NCBI GenBank assembly: GCA_030141605.1
Contig: JAQGDQ010000291.1
Span: 229,071 to 293,070 of the forward strand
From: Tubiluchus corallicola
Taxonomy: Eukaryota; Priapulida; Priapulimorpha; Priapulimorphida; Tubiluchidae
Length of the DNA stretch: 64,000 nucleotides
Reading direction: 5' to 3'
A program made the translations under genes and the position numbers. This document shows, one piece after another, positions 29,101 through 36,000 of the stretch (position 1 is its first letter; every line of letters begins with the position of its first letter). The notes beneath the pieces are model-generated. The model worked only from the letters and a program-made list of their open reading frames with translations. It was not told the origin of the DNA and did no database searches.

Positions 29101-29459
29101 TTGTTACGGCTTTCAATGCACGTATCCTTAGATTCGGGAGTAGGAAGCAATGGTTGTTTGCTTATAGTGTGAATTGACAATGAATGAGTATGAAAATAGT
29201 TGTAAATTTTTGTATTCTTAACTTTTCTCTGCACTATTCAAGAATAAGGCACCCCAAATCTAAAAGAATTTATCACTTCTGTTGCCGTTTTTTGTACAGG
29301 TTTGCGAGTTCAAAATCAGGGAAGATCTACCTACACACAGATATACGGATGTTGTTTTCACGTACTCTGTCATCCGATGTTGATGCCAACATGCCCATGT
29401 ATGAGCTGCGATCTTTCACAGAAATGCCGGTCAATCCGCGATTCTCTCCTCGCAGGTGA
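11002..29459 (+). CDS. ATOS: ATOS (FAM214/atossa) homolog, complete 12-exon gene
   Basis: Twelve exons: 11002-11178, 17056-17252, 17790-17915, 18635-18846, 19551-21511, 22571-22708, 24484-24554, 26171-26291, 27176-27334, 27506-27565, 28521-28687, 29300-29459. They sum to 3549 nt (1182 aa plus stop), and every junction is GT-AG and phase-compatible. The C-terminus (about residues 995-1182) is the hallmark: SLLGNFEESVLNGRLEP, GFTAEIGASGSFCP, GYRVPNKGTIQVTLFNPNKT, FLRQRTF and a last block ending NPRFSPRR, corresponding to the DUF4210 region followed by the conserved C-terminal Atos domain. The N-terminus also matches vertebrate ATOSA (LPVMIEVFLYPDC, ILLEQW, YFSQLSAW). The middle (exon 5) is Ser-rich and unconserved. 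ATOS proteins are nuclear transcriptional regulators; Drosophila atossa promotes macrophage tissue invasion. Human ATOSA is of similar length. The start is inferred: ATG at 11002 aligns with the vertebrate N-terminus. Confidence 0.93.
11179..12047 (+). other. ATOS intron 1, 5' part
   Basis: Non-coding. Several overlapping short open frames around 11300-11640 have no recognisable product and fall inside the intron. Confidence 0.4.
12048..12576 (+). mobile_element. TTAA-type MITE, copy B (degenerate ends)
   Basis: Same internal order of blocks as copy A: GTTGGGTTTATTTTACTG, TTCACTTGAAAATTATGACG, TGACGTCA at 12394-12401 followed by TTGGTGGAAG, and TTACACGAGGCGC. Left end TTTAAAAGAAGGGAC and right end GTTCCTTCATGATAA are mutated versions of the family termini. 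It lies in ATOS intron 1. Confidence 0.65.
12722..13996 (+). repeat. 54-bp minisatellite, about 23 copies, in ATOS intron 1
   Basis: Unit contains GGAGAACTTAATGGACTAAC, CCTTGACACACTAGC and TGCTTTACTGTACCCCC. The first copies (from 12722) are diverged; the central ones are nearly identical. A G/T-rich insertion (TTTGGTTTGTTTGTTTTG type) interrupts the array at about 13810-13857. Since 54 is divisible by three, the reverse strand shows long spurious open frames. Confidence 0.95.
14669..16046 (+). repeat. 69-bp minisatellite, about 20 copies, in ATOS intron 1
   Basis: Unit contains AAATTATCTAGAAGGAAAG, TGAAATTGTGTTCGC, TTACATATACAAAATTAGC and TTCATTAAGTACAA. Units are 69 bases, so one frame stays open for 322 codons as a 23-residue repeat (KLSRRKVKLCSLTYTKLASL and so on). 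It lies between ATOS exons 1 and 2 and has no start context, so it is not considered a gene. Confidence 0.95.
16047..17055 (+). other. ATOS intron 1, 3' part
   Basis: Non-coding. Contains a TGACGTCA palindrome at 16609-16616 and ends at the acceptor TTGCAG just before exon 2. Confidence 0.4.
17056..17252 (+). CDS. ATOS: ATOS exon 2 (aa 60-125)
   Basis: Acceptor ACATTGCAG, donor CAAAAG/GTTTGT, phase 0 to 2. Encodes the conserved ATOSA segment LPVMIEVFLYPDC and ILLEQWTVQMLPK. Confidence 0.85.
17790..17915 (+). CDS. ATOS: ATOS exon 3 (aa 126-167)
   Basis: Acceptor ATGTTTTAG, donor GATATAG/GTAAAA, phase 2 to 2. Encodes MLLQAARSYLYFSQLSAWW, which matches the vertebrate block with FFSQLSAWL at the same place. 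Confidence 0.9.
18169..18336 (+). repeat. (AGTC)n tetranucleotide microsatellite
   Basis: About 40 near-perfect CAGT units with one small interruption near 18188, in ATOS intron 3. Confidence 0.95.
18635..18846 (+). CDS. ATOS: ATOS exon 4 (aa 167-237)
   Basis: Acceptor TTATGTAG, donor GTGATG/GTAAGA, phase 2 to 1. Encodes HTFPSPSVSKSLAMKITVQ, corresponding to the vertebrate HVFPVP...ALKVSVQ block. Confidence 0.88.
18847..19550 (+). other. ATOS intron 4
   Basis: AT-rich, with a short TTTACA-rich degenerate direct repeat (ACTATTGTTTACATTG type) at about 19180-19230. No coding signal. Confidence 0.5.
19551..21511 (+). CDS. ATOS: ATOS exon 5, long central exon (aa 238-891)
   Basis: Acceptor ATATTTTCAG, donor GAAGAG/GTATGT, phase 1 to 0. 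It is a single open frame of 1961 nt, Ser/Lys/Glu-rich and low in complexity. A short amphipathic segment (LQRLEHQIQKTQKCLQRLSF, about aa 700-720) may form a coiled coil. Apart from the gene context no known domain is visible, as is usual for the disordered middle of ATOS proteins. Confidence 0.93.
21547..22419 (+). repeat. 28-bp minisatellite, about 31 copies, in ATOS intron 5
   Basis: Unit CCTGAAGGTGTATAAATGTC plus TCATTAGG, with variants (GTATAT, GCATAT, ATCATT). It starts about 35 bases after the exon 5 donor and fills most of the intron. Confidence 0.95.
22571..22708 (+). CDS. ATOS: ATOS exon 6 (aa 892-937)
   Basis: Acceptor TTTTTTACAG, donor AGTCCG/GTGAGT, phase 0 to 0, 46 codons. Contains DRTRFRRSLDSAASMIFN; basic and Ser-rich. 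Confidence 0.85.
22818..22962. repeat. Fold-back (hairpin) element in ATOS intron 6
   Basis: Two arms of about 45-48 bases face each other around a ~50-base spacer. The left arm runs from ATCATTAATTAATTGTGAC to TTTTTATAAACCAT and the right arm is its near-exact reverse complement. It resembles a small hairpin MITE. Confidence 0.75.
22985..23178 (-). repeat. Dispersed repeat, inverted partner of 1-195
   Basis: Reverse-complement match to the window's first 195 bases, with conserved landmarks listed under that entry. It directly abuts the fold-back element, so both may belong to one composite transposon. It lies in ATOS intron 6. Confidence 0.8.
23179..24483 (+). other. ATOS intron 6, remainder
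   Basis: Contains a TGACGTCA site at 23256-23263 and a perfect short hairpin at about 23991-24023 (arms GGCAGAATTCT / AGAATTCTGCC). Otherwise AT-rich with no coding signal. Confidence 0.5.
24484..24554 (+). CDS. ATOS: ATOS exon 7 (aa 938-961)
   Basis: Acceptor TTTTTTCAG, donor AAAATA/GTAAGT, phase 0 to 2. Encodes PLRRGNSAFEFDPMLTRVSN. A small exon recognised because it alone bridges phases between exons 6 and 8. Confidence 0.8.
24555..25431 (+). other. ATOS intron 7, 5' part
   Basis: AT-rich non-coding DNA. No repeat or RNA gene recognised. Confidence 0.4.
25432..26155 (+). repeat. 57-bp minisatellite, about 12-13 copies, in ATOS intron 7
   Basis: Unit contains ACACAATGACTAACTTGTG, TTTTTCACACATATGATTG and TTCTACACAATGCCTAGTT, with small length variants. 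The array ends only about 15 bases before the exon 8 acceptor. Confidence 0.95.
26171..26291 (+). CDS. ATOS: ATOS exon 8 (aa 961-1001)
   Basis: Acceptor ATTTTTTCAG, donor TTTTGAG/GTAATT, phase 2 to 0. Ends with SSSSLLGNFE, the start of the conserved Atos C-terminal core; the next exon supplies ESVLNG. Confidence 0.92.
26292..27175 (+). other. ATOS intron 8
   Basis: Non-coding. A small imperfect palindrome (GGTAACCTGACAGCAGGTAACC) lies near 26464-26485. No other structure seen. Confidence 0.45.
27176..27334 (+). CDS. ATOS: ATOS exon 9 (aa 1002-1054)
   Basis: Acceptor TTTTTCAG, donor TATTTG/GTATGT, phase 0 to 0. Encodes the heart of the DUF4210 region: GFTAEIGASGSFCPAHINLP and FYNVSEDDAPSPYL, almost the vertebrate consensus. 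Confidence 0.96.
27506..27565 (+). CDS. ATOS: ATOS exon 10 (aa 1055-1074)
   Basis: A 60-nt exon, acceptor TTATTTTAG, donor CAAGTG/GTAAGT, phase 0 to 0. Encodes GHINLGKKGYRVPNKGTIQV. An acceptor copy 33 bases upstream (27472) is part of a small duplication, but using it would introduce a stop. Confidence 0.95.
27574..27846 (-). mobile_element. tRNA-derived SINE
   Basis: On the minus strand the head (27846-27780) has an A-box-like TAGTCTAATGG and a B-box GAGTTCGAACC at tRNA spacing. A body of about 180 bases follows, ending with an (ATT)n tail at 27574-27597. TTGTA occurs on both sides and may be the target-site duplication. The body contains CCTGCTGTTGCCCTGCCTGA, which may belong to a shared metazoan SINE central domain, but I cannot name the family. 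It begins eight bases after the exon 10 boundary in ATOS intron 10. Confidence 0.8.
27847..28520 (+). other. ATOS intron 10, remainder
   Basis: Non-coding between the SINE and the exon 11 acceptor. Opposing open frames at 28020-28386 are unconvincing. Confidence 0.45.
28521..28687 (+). CDS. ATOS: ATOS exon 11 (aa 1075-1130)
   Basis: Acceptor TGTCTTTCAG, donor TTTAAG/GTAACC, phase 0 to 2. Encodes TLFNPNKTVVKMFVVMYDL, FLRQRTF and RFLIHLR, the core of the C-terminal Atos domain. Confidence 0.96.
28688..29299 (+). other. ATOS intron 11
   Basis: AT-rich non-coding DNA. Nothing further recognised. Confidence 0.45.
29300..29459 (+). CDS. ATOS: ATOS exon 12, last coding exon (aa 1130-1182)
   Basis: Acceptor TTTTGTACAG, phase 2, stop TGA at 29457-29459. 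Encodes SSKSGKIYLHTDIRMLFSR and ends NPRFSPRR, very like the vertebrate C-terminus. Confidence 0.95.
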
Positions 29460-30412
29460 TGTCACTACTCTTGATAGCATATGAGCGTCAGAAATCTGGG
29501 ATACAACGATCATAAGAAAAAGACGTAGGAACGAGTTTTGATGTTCATTCGAGAGCTTGAAAAAAATAATCTATTTATTTTAATGGTTACTCTTTCAATT
29601 CAAACTTTTCAACTTGATGAAAAGAAACGTTAAAAAGTTCAAATTAGTAAATGAACTTGATGGTGTTAGCCTGTTCGCTGTGCTTTCAAATGCACAATCT
29701 CCAGAAAAACATCCATATGGTACTGCACTGTACAACTGAATGCACGCAGTACATTTACACTTTGCAGTTTTCTGATTCTGATAATTACAAATTCTGTATT
29801 CGCAATTTTATCTCTTAATAACAAGCAAAAACACGAAGAGAAAATTTATTTTAGCTTATGTGTAAGTTTGCATGCTGCCGTTGTTCGACTTAGTGTTTTA
29901 GCACTAGATTTTGTTATACAGTTTTGGTTTATGTGAAAGTCATGGATGTACCCGTTTGATTGTAGGAATGTCTCGTGCGTTTTATTATAAAGAGATATTG
30001 GCTAAAGTGTGCAGACTGCAGTTGACATACTGCCAAAATCTCATGTTTATCGATTTTTGACGTAGAACAAAAGCTATGTATGCGTAGTACATTTAAATTT
30101 GTTAAACAAAGTAATATACTTATTTTGGCACTTAGTAGTTTAGGAGTATATTTGACGAATCTTCTCACTTTGGAGAATGAAACTCCCCCCCCCCCCGATT
30201 TTGAATTACTTCCAGTGGAAGTTCAACTAACTTGCTGAAATGAGGAATTCTTGTCAAGTGAAGAGCATCCAAGATCTGTTATAATCAAAATAGGTGTTAA
30301 CAGAGTGTCAGACTTTAAGTGGTTGTACTTCTCGTTGACTTTAACATATAATTATATGTTTTGTTGATTTTTAATGACATTACTTTAGCTTTGTTAAATG
30401 ATAAGCGAAAAT

Positions 30413-30418
30413 AATAAA
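30413..30418 (+). terminator. Candidate polyadenylation signal for ATOS
   Basis: First clear AATAAA after the ATOS stop, about 950 bases downstream. The distance is plausible for a long 3' UTR; variant hexamers closer in cannot be excluded. Confidence 0.3.
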
Positions 30419-31639
30419 CGAATCCCTGAGACGTGGCGGTTTAATCGGCTGGTTTATTTAGTAAAATCTATAAACAAACAGAAATTATATAATTAATTTA
30501 ACGATTACGTGGAATAAGAAATATTCCACAATCAAGAAACTGAGGAAAAGAAAGTTGTCACCCTTTTTAAACGCATGACTTTCTTTTCTTTGTTTTTAAA
30601 TTTTGGGATATTTTGTTCCTCTAAACTTTTCTTGTCGCTAAGAATTGCAAGTAACACATTTAGGTTTGTATTGTATGGATAGTAATTGTTGTTACGGTTC
30701 AAGTGTTTTGGTAATTGGTTTGTGTACTGCTGTGTAGGGCATGGCATACGCCTTATCCGGATAGATTAATATTGTTAACATCAGCATTTAAGAGTCTGCA
30801 AGATATGAAAATCAGAAATGTTCAGTTAGAATGAGTTGAAATGAGACTTGCTAAGTCCAAGCAAGGTTGTTGTAAGATTTCGTGTCAGAAAGTTTCAGTC
30901 GACATACGGATAGTTGGGAAGTGATTTTTGCGGGACAGTTCCGTCAATCAGAACGAATTCCACAAGTTTCGTTGATTTTCTTAATTTGGCGATTTTTAAC
31001 GGAGTGAATGTTGTTCACCTCACTCTGAACTTGCCCTGCTAAAATCACTCAGGATAATTTTGTTCAACTCTGATAGCATTCTTCAAATGCAAACATTTAT
31101 TTGTCTACACGATGACAACGTTAGACGTGGCAATTTTCCGCAGCTCTTAATATTGTGTTAATGATACAGAAATGTTGCAAACTCTTTTCTGTTTTATGCA
31201 AAATTTATTAATTAATGTAACTTGTACTGAGTAATTAGGATGAAAGCTTAGTTAAAATGTTTAACCTGTTTTTGAATTTACTGTTAATTAGTTTTATTTT
31301 TATGTAAACGTAGTCTCCTTGATCAGAGGGTTATTATTACTTGTTTTGGTATTGAGCTGTTTGAGTGCTGAACTAAACAAGTCATTTTTCTTTAGTTTGT
31401 TTTTCAGAATGATCGTTCAGATTGTTATTGTCCTGGAAATTTTATCGTTTATTTTGTATTTATTATAATATAAATTGTTGCACGTCATATTACTATAATA
31501 TGTGTTAGTAGAGAAAGTAGAAAGTCGAATATATAAATGATGGATGACGCTATAGCAAGTTTGACCTTGAGATTGTCCGAAGATGGGAAAAGTCAATCAA
31601 TTGTGCACGATACACTAGCAGTCAGTTTTCACTATACAC
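30419..31639. other. Intergenic DNA between convergent ATOS and HDHD2
   Basis: AT-rich. A small poly-C tract lies just upstream at about 30184-30196. No gene recognised. Confidence 0.45.
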
Positions 31640-32060
31640 TATACTTCAGGTATAAGGTACTCGCTTATAAAGGGGCACCAACACCACCTGTCGCGATTTT
31701 TCGTAACGTTTTTCCTATGTAAAAATGTTCGTATATAAGGGACGATGTCTTTAGGTAATAGAAACCGAGGTAGATTACCTCGCATACAAGGGACCCTATG
31801 ATCAAAGCGAAATTGATCGGTTTTAAACTTCAATTTTTCGCAAACTCGGCCTTCGAACAGTTCGGTTTGCGTGGTCGCATATGTTTTGCATCAGTGAAGG
31901 GGCTCCCTACATACCGTTTGCAATGAATGCGTAGCAATCCATAAAAATATGGGTCAGATACACCCTCGGTCTGACTCACCTTCCGCTATAAGGGACATCG
32001 GGTATAAGAGACGGTTTTTTCCGGTCCCGAGGTGTCCCTTATATCCGAGGTTGATTGTTT
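31640..32060. mobile_element. Putative MITE with repeated TATAAGGGAC phrases
   Basis: The phrase (T)ATAAGGGAC or a close variant recurs at about 31651, 31670, 31735, 31785 and 31985, and in inverse orientation at about 32033. The outer copies (TCAGGTATAAGGTACTCG; GTGTCCCTTATATCCGAGG) are roughly inverted relative to each other, suggesting weak terminal inverted repeats. No transposase frame. Family not recognised. Confidence 0.35.
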
Positions 32061-32845
32061 TCCCTTGTGCAAATGATATTACTGTTGCGACTGCTGTTCA
32101 GTTTAGGGTGGTAAGTTTGATGTTCAGCCACAGTAACTGCTGTTTGCACGTACCAGGCACAAGAAATGAAACAAATTTTCAAAAGCATTTTGCAGTTGTG
32201 ACGACTAAACAGTTATTGACTTTTCCTCCAGTTGGCGTGTTCAGACATGAAGGATTATAAATAAACTTTGTAAAAGGACAATTTTGATTTCTGAATTTTT
32301 CTCTCCTCTCTCTTAACAAGCTGCTAGGTAAACGAGTAACATAAGTACTGCTTAGTACTTTGTACTGTACATAATAGCTCAGATTACTGATTATTTGTAG
32401 TGCATAATTAACCTGTTGTACAAATTACTGTTTCCAAAACCAGTGATACAGTTTTGCAGTACATTTACTCTCTATGCTGAAATATAATCGCAACTCATAA
32501 AAGTTAATGATTCGAGCCAGTACCTTGTAACAACAACTCAGGGGGAATGCATGATGCTGATATAAATGTGACTAGGACTAGAAACATTAACGTAGCAATG
32601 CACATAAGGTAACAATGCACACGATAAAGCAATGTTTGACCTTATTTACTTGATAGATGCGTGACAAGTATAATCATCGTATACATTAATTTTGTCCATG
32701 TAAGTTTAATCTAATCCTCAAGTCATGCAAGTGACTTGCACTGGTGGGGTAGTTATAATAAAAAATATTTGTGACTGTGTACTTTATTTAGGCACTTTGT
32801 TAACAGCATTCAAAGCATTAATAACTGATCTCTTGACAAACATCA
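32061..32845. other. Intergenic DNA
   Basis: No gene, RNA or repeat recognised. Probably includes the HDHD2 termination region. Confidence 0.4.
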
Positions 32846-32851
32846 TTTATT
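32846..32851 (-). terminator. Candidate polyadenylation signal for HDHD2
   Basis: AATAAA on the minus strand about 112 bases after the HDHD2 stop, followed by a T/G-rich stretch. Confidence 0.5.
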
Positions 32852-32962
32852 CTTCACCAGCTTTGCTAGTGGTACTAAAATCAGTAATAGTTAACAATTT
32901 TACCTAGGATACGCATACATGTACATTTAAACTACCAGACCATTCTCACACAGAAGAATTTG

Positions 32963-33066
32963 TCACAACAAATTTTCAATGATGTGTTCTACAGCTGCTG
33001 GAAAATCATCGCACGTCAGATGTGGAGGTGGATCAATTTTGTCTTCGTCTCCGGCTCGATATTTTC
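32963..33066 (-). CDS. HDHD2: HDHD2 exon 6, last coding exon
   Basis: Acceptor TTTCATAG, phase 1, stop TGA. Encodes [20 protein letters not shown] and VEHIIENLL, matching the HDHD2 C-terminus. Confidence 0.94.
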
Positions 33067-36000
33067 CTATGAAACATTAAATAAAAGAAGTTGGAAGCTA
33101 ATCAATATTTAAAAAATCCAAATCTGTGTACCAAACTGTAATTAGCAAAGCAAAACGCATATTAGCACAGCGTACGCATCAATAAATTCAACAAAAAACT
33201 AAGACTAAAGGCCTAAAATGGGAATAAATGGATTGATTGATGCGCCATGACAAAGATAACCAGTTCTAAAACTAATAATGCAGTTATTTATGACGTGTTT
33301 AGAGATGTGATTCACGGAACTTGGAAATCACATTAGTGTGTGAGTTCTGTTTAACATCAGCAAAATCAAATGAATGGTGTTCAAGGGTTTATGGAAACCT
33401 AGAAAGAGGGATGTTGCAGGAATGGGTTCCACAGAAGATGAGATAAAAAGTCCTGGGCAGATATTGTCGTGTGCGATTGTGAAGAAGTGTTACACAGATG
33501 TGAAGATACAAAACCAAAGATGCAAGAGAAGTACAAAGCAGATGCAAGAAATTATTCAAATGTCATCTGCTGCCTCAAAATCTTCCAAGTTATAGTGCAA
33601 TAAGAAACCGTTTTTTAGAACCAGAATCAGGTTTTTATTAAAATGGGATGGTCCAGCTAGACGCACAATGAAAAGGTGTAGTGTCCACTGGTCACAGCTT
33701 AAGTTGTTCATTTGAAGTGTCAAATTTTAAAAAGAAATTTACACTGTTTAACAAACAGTTACACTGCAGCTGTGTTTCACTATCAGGATGTTATAAAAAG
33801 AGGTGAATATGAAGGATCCTGAAAACAGCCAGAAAATATTTACTAACTTTCTAAGCCATTAATTGCACACAAATCACTACATGAATTTCATTCATTCATT
33901 TCACCAACGTCACATAAACTATAATTAGTGAAATAACTTAAAAGTTGTACCTGTTCTAACAAGAATTCCGAGCATACCACAAGCTTGTGCTCCTCCGATG
34001 TCATCTCTCACATCCTGTACAAAAACATCCAAGTGTTTAAATATAATGAACAGCGTGCGAGAAATCAAACCTTTTAATCTTTTACTTTATAGTATGTTAC
34101 GAAACAGTTCAACTTTATAGTATGTTAAGAAACACTTCAACTTTGTAGTATGTTAAGAAACAGTTCAACTTTATAGTATGTTAAGAAACAGTTCAACTTT
34201 GTAGTATGTTAAGAAACAGTTCAACTTTATAGTATGTTAAGAAACAGTTCAACTTTATAGTATGTTAAGAAACAGTTCAACTTTATAGTGTGTTACGAAA
34301 CAGTTCAACTTTATAGTGTGTTGCGAAACAGTTCAACTTTATAGTGTGTTACGAAACAGTTCAACTTTATAGTGTGTTACGAAACAGTTCAACTTTATAG
34401 TGTGTTACGAAACAGTTCAACTTTATAGTGTGTTACGAAACAGTTCAACTTTATAGTGTTATGAAACAGTTCAACTTGATAGTATGTGAAGAAACAGTGC
34501 AACTTTATAGCATGTTAAGAAACAGTGCAACATGTTTCTCTAAAAATGGTGGCCAACTTGACCAAATTGTAACCTTTTTAAACTTTAGTTAAAGGTGATC
34601 ATCAACATGTGAATACCTAGTGCCTTACACGACATAATAATTTGTTCACCAAATGACCATTTTGTTAATCTAAGAGCAAATAAATTAATATTTACCACAC
34701 AACAGAGCTTACGGGCTTGCTAAACACAATGCCACATTTATTTGCACAGGCAATGATTTAATCATCACGTCAGCCACAGCGGGCTTACAAAAATGAAATA
34801 CCACGAGTACTTGACAGTTTCCAATCAAAAATCATTTGCCAATTTTGTTGTTAAACTGAATGGGACAGTTTGGCAGAATACTGACAGACAGATGAAAATC
34901 AGCTCTGGCAGTTGGTAGATTAGGTTATAATTGTGGCTTTTTGCTAAACTAGAAAAACTGATGGTGTTAATAAAAAAAACTTATGTACAACATACATTGT
35001 TCAATACTTACATCACCAATCATAACCGTCTCGTGCAAATCACAGCCCAGCTCTTGTACTGCTTGTGTGAAGAAGTTAGCTTCTGGTTTGCCTAACACCA
35101 AAGCTTTTATGCCTGTTGCATATTCTAAACCCTGCACAAATGGACCCGGACCTAAGTACAACCCATCTTTCTTCCGTAAATATCGAGCTTTATGGATGCC
35201 AATGAACGTGGCGCCATCTAGAATCAACCTGAAATACACAGAATAGACTCACCCAACGCCTATTTAGCAAGGTGCGACAAAAATAGGTGAAACACAATTT
35301 ACACTCTATGTTGTGAATGCGCTAAACTTTCTTGACTATAATGCACAGTAATTTCAATAAAATTGTCATCCTTTAAGTCAATTAAAGGAAAGGATAAGTC
35401 ACTTAGCATGTTGGGTTTATTTCACTGCTATCACTTAAACTTACAAGATGGTAACAAAAACATTTCTATAGAACATAAAGCTAATTTATACTACTACTAT
35501 ACAGAAATTTTCAGACGCAATTGTTGGCGCCACTCACTTGAAAATTATGACGTAACTGATGACTTTTTGTAAACTCGCACTGGTTAAAATAATTCAAACT
35601 TCTGCACTTTATCTAGTATTCATGCAGAAATGTCACAAAAACTCCTTATACCTTTGACACAAATTGATAGTCTAATGCAGTTCTTCAATTGACGGATGAC
35701 ATCATTGGTGGAAAAACAGACGTTCAAAATGACGGATGACGTCATTTGTGGAAAAATAGATGTTCAAAATGACGGATGACGTCATTGGTGGAAAAATAGA
35801 TATTCAAAATGACGGATGACGTCATTGGTGGAAAAATAGACGTTCAAAATGGAAGTGCCTGTTGCAGATGCGAGCATTTAATTTACAGTTTATTATTAAT
35901 TTTTATTTGTAGTTTCAAATAGTTTTCATTACCATAAAGTCAGTGCTGACATCAATATATGTATGTACTTGCTACTGCTATATGTTTGTATGTAACTGGG

